From NCBI GenBank assembly GCA_946628065.1, contig CAMOWC010000003.1:1-35669 (forward strand): a DNA stretch of 35,669 nucleotides, given 5' to 3'. The position numbers and the translations under genes were made by a program. Shown here piece after piece: positions 17,234-25,619 of the stretch (position 1 is its first letter; each line of letters begins with the position of its first letter). This stretch comes from an uncultured Clostridiaceae bacterium. Its GTDB lineage: Bacteria; Bacillota; Clostridia; TANB77; CAG-508. The notes beneath the pieces were generated by a model. The model saw nothing but the letters and a program-made list of their open reading frames with translations. It was not told the origin of the DNA and searched no databases.

Positions 17234-18085
17234 ATGACAATAATGAATAGTATAAGTAATAAAAGATTAGTAATTTATACTGCAATTGCAATTGCTTGTG
17301 TGATTGTAATAGGCGTTTCAGTGTATTTTCAGTTTTTTTATTCAGCAGATAAACACATAAATTGGTCTAGCACTCAAGAAAACGAAACACCTAAAGATAC
17401 TGAATATGAGAACTTGAAAGTTAAATTTAATTCTATATTTAATAACACTGTAAAAGCACATGTTGGAGAACAAATAGAGGTTAACAAAATTGATCAAACA
17501 AAAGATATTGTTTATACAACTTATGAAATTAAAATGTTTAGTGAAAACAAATATGACATCAATGTAAACATACCTGCAATTAATATAGACAGTGAAACTG
17601 CAAAAAAAATAAATAAAGAAATAGATGATATATTTGGAAGCAAAGTTAATACAGTAATTTTATCTAAAGATATTCTAAGCATCTATAATTTAGATTATGT
17701 GGCATATTTGAATGATAATATCTTATCTCTTGTAATTAAAGCAACACTAAAAGAGCTTGATTATTCACAAAGAGTTATTATAAAGACATATAATTATGAT
17801 ATTTCTAAAGATGAAGAAGTAACTCTTGGCACATTTTTAGCAAAGAAGAACTTGAATAAAAATGATGTGTATAAAAGAGTAACTGACGAAATTGAAAAAG
17901 TGATAACGAATAATGAAGCACTTGCAAAAGTCGGATTTGAAGTGTATAGAAGAGAAAAAGACGACAAGATATATTTGCCTGAAAATACAGAAATATTCTT
18001 TATAGATGAAAATGATTACTTGTATTTAATTTATGCATATGGCAATAATGGTTTTACAAGTGAAATGGATATGATTATATTTTAA
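17234..18085 (+). CDS. Membrane-anchored extracytoplasmic protein, DUF3298/DUF4163-like
   Basis: A 283-residue protein with one N-terminal transmembrane anchor (about residues 13-35, LVIYTAIAIACVIVIGVSVY). The outside part reads INVNIPAINIDSETAKKINKEID and ends with SVNTVIL-type and YDISKDEEVTLGTFL segments, an arrangement that resembles the DUF4163/DUF3298 region of RsiV and PdaC. In RsiV that region binds lysozyme; here function is unknown, and no anti-sigma domain or partner sigma gene is present. GGAG lies eight bases before the ATG. The gene is its own transcript, between a promoter at 17175 and a strong terminator. Family assignment is moderate. Confidence 0.65.
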   Translation: MTIMNSISNKRLVIYTAIAIACVIVIGVSVYFQFFYSADKHINWSSTQENETPKDTEYENLKVKFNSIFNNTVKAHVGEQIEVNKIDQTKDIVYTTYEIKMFSENKYDINVNIPAINIDSETAKKINKEIDDIFGSKVNTVILSKDILSIYNLDYVAYLNDNILSLVIKATLKELDYSQRVIIKTYNYDISKDEEVTLGTFLAKKNLNKNDVYKRVTDEIEKVITNNEALAKVGFEVYRREKDDKIYLPENTEIFFIDENDYLYLIYAYGNNGFTSEMDMIIF

Positions 18086-18125
18086 AAAATTAACCGCTTC
18101 TTTTGGAAGAAGCGGTTAATTTTTA
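18086..18125 (+). terminator. Strong terminator
   Basis: AATTAACCGCTTCTT pairs with AAGAAGCGGTTAATT around loop TTGG, followed by T-runs. From here to the htrA stop (18126-18254) I see nothing further. Confidence 0.9.
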
Positions 18126-18254
18126 TAAAAAAACAAAAGGGGATGTTTTTTGTTTTAAATCAATATAATTTATTATTGATTCTAGTTTCATTATAGTTTT
18201 TAATTATGAACATTGTGTGAACTCAGTGTAATGATTTGGTATATAAAATAAGAA

Positions 18255-19466
18255 TTAAGGCTGTTCACCGAGAGTTATTGCCAACTCTATTTCTTTGCTT
18301 TCACGGATTATTTTAAGCTTCATTTCATCTCCGATTTTTTGACTATTTTTGATGTTATTTAATTCATCCATAGTTTTCAATTCTTTTCCATTAGCAGAAA
18401 TAATTACATCTCCTGGCTTAATTCCGGCCTTTTGAGCTGCTGAAAAATCTTCTACAGAACGTACATAAACGCCAACAGGATAATTATATTTTTTAGCTGT
18501 CGCTTCATCTAAGTCAATGCCTACGATCCCAATATATGGTCTTTTAACTTTATTATACTGTATAAGCTGATTTGTAACATCTATAGTGCTACTAATAGGA
18601 ATTGCAAAACCCATACCTTCAATTCCGCTTCCAGAGAGCTTTAAAGTATTAATTCCAATAACTTCACCTTTACTGTTTGCTAAAGCACCACCGCTGTTTC
18701 CTGAATTGATAGCTGCATCAGTTTGTATAAGAACATATTTTGTCCCATCACTATCCTCAACTTCTCTATTAACTGCACTTACAATACCACAAGTAACACT
18801 GTTTTGCATTCCTAGAGGATTACCTACTGCCATTGTGAATTCTCCAACTTTTACATCATTTGAATTACCAAGAGTAGCAGGAGTTAAACCAGTTTTATTT
18901 ATTTTAATTACAGCTAAATCTGTAACAGAATCTTTTCCAACAATTTCTGCTTCATATTCTGTATCATCACCATACAAATAAACTACAATTTTTGTTGCTT
19001 CAGAAAGCTGATAAAATGTAGAATTTGATGAAGTGTTTACAATATGATTATTTGTTAAAATATAACCATCTTCTGAAATGATTACTCCAGAACCTTCAGC
19101 AGATGCCGTTGAAGACTGCCTATAAAAAATGCTATTTACACTGTATTCTACTTTTATTCCGACAACTGATGGTTGCAATTTAGCCGCAACAGCAATTGCT
19201 GTATCAGAATAATTTGATAGAGAAACTAAATTTGTATTAGTTGAATTTATTGTAGAAGAATTTGAGGAAGCAGATACAGCTTCTTCAAGTGGTTGTAGTC
19301 CAACAAGCTTTTGCCTTATTGAGGGAACTCCAAAACATGTTCCAACAACCAAAACTGCTCCTAATACACCGCTTGTAAACGGAACTAGTACACTTTTACC
19401 AAACCCTGATGATTTTTTTTCAGGTTCCATAACTATCCTCTTATAAGAATTTTCATTTTCGTCCAT
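18255..19466 (-). CDS. htrA: HtrA/DegP-type serine protease
   Basis: A 403-residue membrane-anchored quality-control protease acting outside the cell membrane. A short cytoplasmic N-terminus is followed by one membrane helix (about residues 26-46), a Ser/Asn-rich linker, a trypsin-like domain and one PDZ domain. The catalytic triad is visible: His in LTNNHIV, Asp in DSVTDLAVIKIN and Ser in NSGNSGGAL. The PDZ domain spans about 305-400 (YIGIVGIDLDE, GIKPGDVIISANG). GGAGG precedes the ATG. I could not define a convincing promoter. It holds several CGG trinucleotides, all out of frame (for example AGC GGT in GNSGG). Confidence 0.95.
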   Translation of the reverse strand: MDENENSYKRIVMEPEKKSSGFGKSVLVPFTSGVLGAVLVVGTCFGVPSIRQKLVGLQPLEEAVSASSNSSTINSTNTNLVSLSNYSDTAIAVAAKLQPSVVGIKVEYSVNSIFYRQSSTASAEGSGVIISEDGYILTNNHIVNTSSNSTFYQLSEATKIVVYLYGDDTEYEAEIVGKDSVTDLAVIKINKTGLTPATLGNSNDVKVGEFTMAVGNPLGMQNSVTCGIVSAVNREVEDSDGTKYVLIQTDAAINSGNSGGALANSKGEVIGINTLKLSGSGIEGMGFAIPISSTIDVTNQLIQYNKVKRPYIGIVGIDLDEATAKKYNYPVGVYVRSVEDFSAAQKAGIKPGDVIISANGKELKTMDELNNIKNSQKIGDEMKLKIIRESKEIELAITLGEQP

Positions 19467-19580
19467 ATGATACCTCCGTTAATAAATATTATTTATATAA
19501 TAACCCAAACTCTAATCATAATACAATAGAAATGTGAAAAAAATGTGAAGATAGAGTAACAATTATATTTTATTTTTGTA

Positions 19581-19609
19581 TTGAAAAATACATGCAAAAA
19601 AGATATAAT
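19581..19609 (+). promoter_or_regulatory. Promoter of the pilin-like/rnhB/pdp unit
   Basis: TTGAAA (19581-19586) and TATAAT (19604-19609) with a 17-base spacer, 28 bases before the start at 19637. Confidence 0.8.
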
Positions 19610-19636
19610 GTAAAAAACGAAGGAGGAGTATAAGCA

Positions 19637-20110
19637 ATGTGGAAAAGTGAAAAAGGCATAACTCTTATTGCTCTTGGAATTACAGTAATCATAATATCAT
19701 TATTATTAGGAGCATCCATAGGAACGAGAAATATAATAAAAACCGCACAAGATCAAAAAATAATCACAAATATGGTTTTAATACAAAATAAAATAAGAAT
19801 TATCAGAGAAAAATCGGAATTTAATAATAACACAGATTTATATGTTGGAACACCTTATACCGAATCGCAAGAGAAAACAAAGTTTAATAATATTTTAACA
19901 GATACAGAAAAAAATGGAGGTAATATATATATTCTAAGTGGAGAAGACCTTGAAACATTAGGATTAAAAAATTTAAATACACCTCCTTCAGCAATTTATG
20001 CAGTAGATTACAAAACAGAAGAAATATTGTATTCAGAAGGAATAGAATCTGATGGGGAAATTCTATATAGACTGTCAGAACTAGGAGGAACTATTTTAAG
20101 CGATACATAA
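19637..20110 (+). CDS. Type IV pilin-like protein 1
   Basis: The 157-residue protein begins MWKSEKG followed by ITLIALGITVIIISLLLGAS, a prepilin-like peptide in which a short charged leader ends in Gly and a 20-residue hydrophobic helix follows. The Glu5 of classical type IV pilins is absent, as in many clostridial GITLIAL-type proteins. The rest is globular, with PPSAIYAVDYKTEEILYSEG near the C-terminus, a motif shared with the next protein. AGGAGG precedes the ATG. Assembly into a fibre is not shown; no pilus motor or prepilin peptidase is in the window, although comEC, also a uptake component, is about 6 kb away. Confidence 0.65.
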   Translation: MWKSEKGITLIALGITVIIISLLLGASIGTRNIIKTAQDQKIITNMVLIQNKIRIIREKSEFNNNTDLYVGTPYTESQEKTKFNNILTDTEKNGGNIYILSGEDLETLGLKNLNTPPSAIYAVDYKTEEILYSEGIESDGEILYRLSELGGTILSDT

Positions 20111-20136
20111 AATTTTAAGCAAGGAGGGGAAACATT

Positions 20137-20649
20137 ATGAATAGAAATGGAGTTTCAACTATTGTGCTAATTATAGGAGTTGCACTAATAATTGCACTAG
20201 TAATTTTTGGTTCCGGAGTATTCAAAGAAGAACTAAACAAAGAAATAGAAGAAGATGTTAAGACTCAAATGCTTAAAGTAGAAGCAAAAGCAAAGATTAT
20301 AATAGAGAAGTTTCATGTTGATAAAAACAATGGATTACATGGAACTGAGATGGCAAAGGATGATATAGACGAAAAGTTTAATGTAGCTGAAACTGAAAAA
20401 TATTATAAATGGGAGCAACAGACCTTAAATGATGTAGGCCTCTCTGACATACGATTAAAGGAAGGGCAGTACTATTTAGTTAATTATGACACAGAAGAGA
20501 TAATTTATTCTGAAGGTTTAAAAACCAAAGCAGGAGAGACATATTACAAATTATCTGAGATAAAAAAATTGCAAGACCAAAATACGGAAAGCAATGAAGA
20601 AGGAGAGACAAATGAAGGACAAGGAGATAGCCAGGCTCAACAACCTTAA
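20137..20649 (+). CDS. Pilin-like protein 2, paralogue of the preceding gene
   Basis: A 170-residue protein with MNRNGVS and then a single hydrophobic helix (TIVLIIGVALIIALVIFGSG). It is less like a prepilin than its neighbour but shares its C-terminal motif: YYLVNYDTEEIIYSEGLKT here, IYAVDYKTEEILYSEGIES there, each followed by Y(K/R)LSE(I/L). The pair looks like a tandem duplication. The C-terminal tail is acidic and Gln/Glu-rich. AGGAGGGG precedes the ATG. Its last 38 bases overlap the start of rnhB in another frame, so the acidic tail is constrained by the RNase HII start region. Confidence 0.6.
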   Translation: MNRNGVSTIVLIIGVALIIALVIFGSGVFKEELNKEIEEDVKTQMLKVEAKAKIIIEKFHVDKNNGLHGTEMAKDDIDEKFNVAETEKYYKWEQQTLNDVGLSDIRLKEGQYYLVNYDTEEIIYSEGLKTKAGETYYKLSEIKKLQDQNTESNEEGETNEGQGDSQAQQP

Positions 20650-21245
20650 GGAAATAGACAATTATTATTTTAAAAATGGAATAAAATATCTAGCTGGAAT
20701 AGATGAGGCAGGGAGAGGACCTCTTGCTGGACCAGTTGTAGTCCGGTTGTGTGATTATGCCGGATTATTCTTTTTTAGAGGGAGTTAATGACTCTAAAAA
20801 GGTTTCTGAAAAAAAGAGAGAAGAACTGTACGAAATGATTACAAATGAAGCGATTAGCTTTGGAGTGGGAATTGTGAATCAAGAAGAAATTGATAGAATT
20901 AATATTTTAAATGCAACAAAAAAAGCAGTAACTTTAGCAATAGAAAGCCTTAACATAAAACCGGAACAAATATTAGTTGACGCATTAACAGGAATAGACA
21001 CATTAGGAGTTCCATACACATCAATAATAAAAGGGGACGCCAAAAGTTACAGTATAGCGGCAGCATCAATTGTTGCAAAAGTCACAAGAGACAGAATAAT
21101 GAGACAGTGGGATGAGGTATATCCAGTATATGGATTTGCAAAGCATAAAGGCTATGGAACAGCGGCTCATATGCAAGCTATTAGAGAACATGGAATTTGC
21201 TCATTACATAGAAAAAGCTTTTTAACAGGAATGAATATAAAATAG
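20612..21245 (+). CDS. rnhB: Ribonuclease HII, read through one CGGT recoding site
   Basis: RNase HII removes ribonucleotides and RNA primers from RNA/DNA hybrids. The first frame gives GIDEAGRGPLAGPVVV with catalytic Asp31 and Glu32; skipping C20744 restores GPVVVGCVIMPDY and the downstream motifs NDSKKVSEKKRE, VDALTG and AAASIVAKVTRD. The joined protein is 210 residues, normal for the family. Without recoding the product ends at 20788, lacking the other metal ligands. The start at 20612 follows AGGAGAG; an in-frame ATG at 20594 has weaker support. It overlaps the upstream gene by 38 bases, implying coupling. Confidence 0.95.
20744..20747 (+). other. CGGT recoding site 5 (rnhB, Gly45)
   Basis: Reading frame ...GTA GTC C|GGT TGT GTG... 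The in-frame CGG is codon 45. Skipping C20744 restores the GPVVxG motif of RNase HII. Confidence 0.92.
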
Positions 21246-21257
21246 GATAGGTGAAAA

Positions 21258-22561
21258 ATGAATATTCAAGAGATTATTATAAAAAAAAGAGACAAGAGGG
21301 AACTTACTAAAGAGGAGATTGATTATTTTATAGAAGAGTATACTAAAGGAAATATTACTGATTATCATGCAGCAGCTTTAATTATGGCTATTTATTTAAA
21401 TGGAATGACAGAAGAAGAAACGACAAATTTAACACTAGCAATGGCATATTCTGGTGATACAATTGATTTAAGCCCTATTTCTAAAAATATTGTTGACAAA
21501 CATAGTACAGGGGGTGTAGGAGATAAAATTACATTAGTTTTAATGCCTATTGTTGCTTCTCTTGGAATTCCTGTTGTAAAAATGTCTGGCAGAGGGCTTG
21601 GATACACAGGAGGAACTGCTGATAAGCTTGAATCAATACCAGGATATAAAATTGGATTAGACATAAATGAAATTGAAAAAAATGTTAAGGACATAGGGAT
21701 TTGCTTGGCAAGCCAAACAGCAAATTTAGCACCTGCTGACAAAAAAATATATGCTTTAAGGGATGCTATAGGATGCGTTGATAGTATTCCACTTATTGCT
21801 TCTAGTATTATGAGTAAAAAAATAGCAAGCGGAGCGAATAAAATTGTATTAGAAGTTATGACAGGCAATGGCGCTTTTATGAAAAATATAGAAGAAGCAA
21901 CAGTATTATCTGAGCAAATGAAAGCAATAGGAAAGCTCGCAGGAATGGAAGTAATATGCGTACTTACCAGAATGAATGAGCCTCTTGGAAAAAGCGTGGG
22001 AAACGCTTTAGAAGTAATTGAAGCAACAGAATGTTTAAAAGGAAATATTAGTGATGACGTTAAAGAGGTAGTATGCAAGTTAGGAGCGCAAATACTTAAA
22101 CTAAGTGGATATGGAGATGATGAAGAGGCAAACAAAAGAAAAATAGAAGAACAAATATACAACCGGAAAAGGCTTTGAGAAGTGGAAAGAGCTTGTTACA
22201 AAACAAGGCGGAAATCCTGATTATATAGAGAATCTTTCATTATTCAATAAAGCAAAGTTTGAGATAGAGGTTAAATCGGAAACAAATGGATTTGTTAAAG
22301 AACTTGATGCTGAAAAAGTAGGTGAAATATCAGTTAATCTCGGAGCTCGGCAGAATGAGAAAAGAAGATGCAGTTCAAAAAGAAGCGGGAATTACATTTA
22401 TGAAAAAAGTAGGAGATGAAGTAAATATAGGAGATTGTCTAGCTATTATTTATGCGAATGACTTTAATAAAGCAGAAGATGCAGCAAAACGATTAAAAGA
22501 CGCATACAAATTTTGCAGGGAAAGGGTAGCAAAAGAGCCAGCCATATTAGGAATAGTTTAA
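21258..22561 (+). CDS. pdp: Pyrimidine-nucleoside phosphorylase, read through two recoding sites
   Basis: This enzyme splits thymidine or uridine with phosphate to free base and (deoxy)ribose 1-phosphate. The signature SGRGLGYTGGTADKLESIPG and KHSTGGVGDK phosphate loop are intact. The frame is broken twice: skipping C22164 joins QIYN-GKGFEKWKELV, and skipping C22348 joins SVNLGA-GRMRKEDAV, restoring the family LGAGR motif. With both, the protein is 433 residues, equal to Bacillus Pdp, and the 1304-base span is 3n+2 as two extra bases require. The middle piece between the sites has no start of its own. GATAGGTG precedes the ATG, 12 bases after rnhB. Confidence 0.95.
22164..22167 (+). other. 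CGGA recoding site 6 (pdp, Gly303)
   Basis: Reading frame ...ATA TAC AAC C|GGA AAA GGC... The in-frame CGG is codon 303. Skipping C22164 gives YNGKGFEKW; otherwise translation stops at 22178. Confidence 0.92.
22348..22351 (+). other. CGGC recoding site 7 (pdp, Gly364)
   Basis: Reading frame (after site 6) ...CTC GGA GCT C|GGC AGA ATG... The in-frame CGG is codon 364. Skipping C22348 restores LGAGR. Seven bases upstream, CTC GGA contains a CGG out of frame that is read normally. Confidence 0.92.
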
Positions 22562-22639
22562 TAATAGTCAGCATCAATGAATATTTTTCTAAATTTACCA
22601 AAGAATAAATATTAATTTTATACAGAGCTAAATAATGTG

Positions 22640-22668
22640 TTGTCCTAAAAAAAATTTAGTGATATAAT
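22640..22668 (+). promoter_or_regulatory. Promoter of the M18 aminopeptidase
   Basis: TTGTCC (22640-22645) and TATAAT (22663-22668) with a 17-base spacer, 31 bases before the start. Confidence 0.7.
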
Positions 22669-22698
22669 TTCTTAAAATACGAAAGAGAGGTAAAGAAA

Positions 22699-24084
22699 AT
22701 GGATAATTTAGTTAACGAGAAAAAAACGGGATGGGAAAAAATTAATGAAGAACAAAAGGAAAAAATATATAGATTTGCAGATGAATATATGTATTTTTTA
22801 AATAATGGAAAAACAGAACGTGAAATTATTTCTGAAACAAAAGAAATATTAGAAAAAAACGGTTTTGTAGATGTATCATCAAGGGATGAACTAAAACCTG
22901 GAGATAAAGTGTATTATTGCAACCGTGGCAAAAGCATGTATATTGCAGTAATCGGAGAAGAAAAATTAGAATGCGGACTGAATATAGTAGGAGCGCATGT
23001 TGATTCACCAAGGCTAGATTTAAAACCAAATCCACTATATGAAGAAAGCGGTTTTGCATATTTTAAAACCCATTATTATGGTGGAATCAAAAAGTATCAA
23101 TGGACAACAATTCCTTTAAGCATTCATGGAGTTATTGTAAAAACTAATGGAGAAAAGATTACGGTAAACATTGGCGAATCTGACGAAGACCCAGTATTTG
23201 TAATAACAGACCTTCTTCCGCATCTTGCACAAGAACAAATGGAAAAGAAATTAAAAGAAGGAATTTCAGGAGAAGCACTTAACTTATTAATTGGAAGCAT
23301 TCCATCAAATGAAAAAGACGCGAAAGACAAAGTCAAATATAATGTTCTAAAACTATTAAATGAAAAATACGGCATTGTTGAAGCAGACCTTTTAAGTGCA
23401 GAACTCGAAGTCGTACCTGCATTTAAGGCAAAAACCTTGGGATTAGATAGAAGCATGGTTGCAGCATATGGACAAGATGATAAAATTTGTAGTTATACAT
23501 CATTACGTGGTATTTTAAATGTTGAACATCCAAAGAAAACTGCTATATGCATTTTATCAGACAAAGAAGAAATAGGCAGTATGGGTAATACTGGAATGGA
23601 ATCTCATGTATTTGACACTTTCATTGCTGAGTTACTTGATAAAGTTGGAGAAAACAGACCAAACTTATTAGAAAGAGTTTTCTGCAATTCGAGAATGCTT
23701 TCAGCTGATGTTGATGCAGGATATGACCCAATTTATAGCAGTGTATCAGAAGTTAACAATTCAGCATTTTTAGGAAGAGGTGTTGGATTAAATAAATACA
23801 CAGGAGCTAGAGGAAAGTCTGGTGCTTCAGACGCAAATGCTGAATATGTTGCAGAAGTTAGAAAAATGTTAGAAGAAAATGGAATTTCTTATCAAGTTTC
23901 TGAACTTGGCAAAGTAGATGTTGGAGGTGGAGGAACCATAGCATACATCTTAGCAAACAAAGGAGTAGATGTTATTGACTGTGGAGTGCCTGTTCTTTCA
24001 ATGCATGCGCCTTATGAGGTTACAAGCAAATTTGATGTCTATGAAGCTTATAGAACATATGAGGCATTTTTAAAGCTTCAGTAA
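22699..24084 (+). CDS. M18-family aminopeptidase
   Basis: The 461-residue cytoplasmic metallo-aminopeptidase removes N-terminal residues, often acidic ones, in peptide turnover. Motifs follow the M18 pattern: VGAHVDSPRLDLKP (first zinc His and Asp), SDKEEIGSMGNTGMES (catalytic Glu and metal Glu), SADVDAGYDP and a C-terminal SMHAPYEVTSKFD (last zinc His). GAGAGG precedes the ATG. The gene is a single transcript between a promoter and a terminator. It carries many CGG trinucleotides, for example ATC GGA and TGC GGA, all out of frame, a good control for the CGG rule. Confidence 0.93.
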   Translation: MDNLVNEKKTGWEKINEEQKEKIYRFADEYMYFLNNGKTEREIISETKEILEKNGFVDVSSRDELKPGDKVYYCNRGKSMYIAVIGEEKLECGLNIVGAHVDSPRLDLKPNPLYEESGFAYFKTHYYGGIKKYQWTTIPLSIHGVIVKTNGEKITVNIGESDEDPVFVITDLLPHLAQEQMEKKLKEGISGEALNLLIGSIPSNEKDAKDKVKYNVLKLLNEKYGIVEADLLSAELEVVPAFKAKTLGLDRSMVAAYGQDDKICSYTSLRGILNVEHPKKTAICILSDKEEIGSMGNTGMESHVFDTFIAELLDKVGENRPNLLERVFCNSRMLSADVDAGYDPIYSSVSEVNNSAFLGRGVGLNKYTGARGKSGASDANAEYVAEVRKMLEENGISYQVSELGKVDVGGGGTIAYILANKGVDVIDCGVPVLSMHAPYEVTSKFDVYEAYRTYEAFLKLQ

Positions 24085-24111
24085 ATTTAAAATAAATAAT
24101 ATAATAAAAAG

Positions 24112-24144
24112 CTAATCATAATAAAAAATATGATTAGTTTTTTT
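24112..24144 (+). terminator. Terminator of the M18 gene
   Basis: CTAATCATA (24112-24120) pairs with TATGATTAG (24129-24137), followed by seven T. Confidence 0.8.
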
Positions 24145-24157
24145 ATTGCTTTTCAAT

Positions 24158-25207
24158 TCATAAGTTTAAATTAAAAAAATTACTGAAATTTAAAAATAAA
24201 TATGTGTAAAAACCTGCCAAAAGACCGTGTAGCAACTTACCTATTATATATGGTTTTATTGAGATATTTTCTTTTGAAATAATACTAAAAACCTGTAATA
24301 AAACTGATAGCCCACCAAATCCAATTAAAAAGCTTGCCACTATTATGTTTTGCGAAATTAATTTTGAAGGAATGTTTGAAACTAAGCTAACCCCATTAGT
24401 AAGTTCGAGAATTCCAGTTACAATGCCACTAGATAATTCAGAATTTATTTTAAAAAAAGTTAAAATTGGTTTTAACAGATTTATACATACAGGCAGGACA
24501 TGACTTTGCTTAAGGATTGATATTATTACAGAAAAAAACATAATAAATCCACCTATTAATAAAATGGTATTAATAGAACTCATTATACTTGTAGCTAATA
24601 CCTCTCCCAAGTTTGATAAATTTACTGAAGGTAGAGAATGTGACTTTTCCATACTAAAATGCGAAAAAAAACTTTTATTATTTTTCCAAAATCTAAATAA
24701 TATACCAACAGTGATACATGCTAAAATGTGCGTTATTAGCAAAAGTATTCCAGTTCTGGTATCGCCAAACATACTCACTCCAACAGTTCCAACTATAAAT
24801 AACGGACCAGAGTTATTCGTAAATGCAATTAGCCTTTCGGCCTCTGCTTTTGTACAAACTCCATCTTTATAGAATTGAGATACTATTTTTGCACCTGTTG
24901 GATAGCCACTAATTATTCCCATTATAAGCGCAAAGGAGCCTTCGCCAGGGACATTGAATATTGGCTTCATAATTGGAGTTAAGGCTTTACCAAGTAACTT
25001 AACAACAAAAGTATGACTAAGTAAATCAGTTGCAATAAAAAAAGGAAGCAGTGTAGGAACGATTGAATTAGCCCAAAGAACTAGACCAGCTTTTGAACTT
25101 GATATATTTGACTTAGAAAAAATAATCATAAATAAAACAAACAAACAGAGCATTATAGGTAGAAAGGCTTTTTTAGCTTTTATAATAAAAAAATTTATGC
25201 TGTGCAA
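24158..25207 (-). CDS. ylbJ: Sporulation integral membrane protein YlbJ
   Basis: A 349-residue polytopic membrane protein with about eight helices and two nucleoside-recognition (Gate) domains. Segments LWANSIVPTLLPFF, GEGSFALIMGIISGYPTGAK and LIAFTNNSGPLFIVG match YlbJ, required for spore cortex formation in Bacillus. It suggests that this lineage sporulates or descends from spore formers. The best start is TTG at 25207 with AGGGTG eight bases upstream. It lies downstream of the cysteine-rich mini-gene and its terminator on the same strand, with no clear promoter of its own. Its single CGG is out of frame (CAC GGT). Confidence 0.85.
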   Translation of the reverse strand: MHSINFFIIKAKKAFLPIMLCLFVLFMIIFSKSNISSSKAGLVLWANSIVPTLLPFFIATDLLSHTFVVKLLGKALTPIMKPIFNVPGEGSFALIMGIISGYPTGAKIVSQFYKDGVCTKAEAERLIAFTNNSGPLFIVGTVGVSMFGDTRTGILLLITHILACITVGILFRFWKNNKSFFSHFSMEKSHSLPSVNLSNLGEVLATSIMSSINTILLIGGFIMFFSVIISILKQSHVLPVCINLLKPILTFFKINSELSSGIVTGILELTNGVSLVSNIPSKLISQNIIVASFLIGFGGLSVLLQVFSIISKENISIKPYIIGKLLHGLLAGFYTYLFLNFSNFFNLNL

Positions 25208-25254
25208 TTTTTTTCACCCTATAAATTAATATGAAAAAATAAAAAAAATATGAA

Positions 25255-25279
25255 GGAGCCACCCATTTCGGGTGGCTCC
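25255..25279 (-). terminator. Strong terminator of the cysteine-rich mini-gene
   Basis: GGAGCCACCC pairs perfectly with GGGTGGCTCC around a 5-base loop; on the minus strand it is followed by TTCATATTTTTTTT. It is the most GC-rich stem in the window. Confidence 0.9.
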
Positions 25280-25294
25280 TGGTGGAGGCTTGGC

Positions 25295-25465
25295 TTAGGT
25301 TTTATTCCGCTTCAAAGTGCTCTTGCAGAATGAAGCCAATCCAAACAGAGGCCTCTTGTTGCCTTGAACGGTACATACTTTCTTTATGCGCTTACCGCGA
25401 ATTACGGCACTCTGTGCGCACTGAGAGCAGTTCCGGGGGTAACAGTTGCCACATTTCTTGGTCAT
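25295..25465 (-). CDS. GC-rich, cysteine-rich small protein (56 aa) with two in-frame CGG codons
   Basis: A 56-codon ORF encodes a basic protein with six Cys; the first four form C5xxC8-x4-C13xxC16 (CGNCYPRNCSQC), a likely zinc-binding knuckle, with Cys31 and Cys47 further on. I do not recognise the family. GGAGGTG lies eight bases before the ATG; a consensus promoter (25500-25528) and a strong terminator frame it as its own transcript. Base and codon use are unlike the neighbours: about half GC, AAG over AAA, CGC and AGG for Arg. Arg11 (25433-25435) and Arg53 (25307-25309) are CGG, the only uncompensated CGG codons found. Applying the +1 rule at Arg11 would give a 20-residue peptide. It could also be a structured RNA. 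Confidence 0.6.
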   Translation of the reverse strand: MTKKCGNCYPRNCSQCAQSAVIRGKRIKKVCTVQGNKRPLFGLASFCKSTLKRNKT

Positions 25466-25499
25466 CTTGGTGACACCTCCAATTTTTTTGATACATATA

Positions 25500-25528
25500 A
25501 TTATAACCAATTTTGACACAAAAGTCAA
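25500..25528 (-). promoter_or_regulatory. Consensus promoter of the cysteine-rich mini-gene
   Basis: On the minus strand TTGACT (25523-25528) and TATAAT (25500-25505) with a 17-base spacer. Together with the terminator it defines a transcript of about 240 bases. Confidence 0.85.
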
Positions 25529-25545
25529 CATAATACCAGAAAAAC

Positions 25546-25574
25546 TAGACAAGATGGGAAAAAAGTGATATATT
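25546..25574 (+). promoter_or_regulatory. Promoter of the UDPGP-mfd-trmH unit
   Basis: TAGACA (25546-25551) and TATATT (25569-25574) with a 17-base spacer, about 46 bases before the start. Confidence 0.6.
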
Positions 25575-25619
25575 ATTTTAGAATGCCTAATAAAATAATA
25601 TATAAGAAGAGGTGTAACT

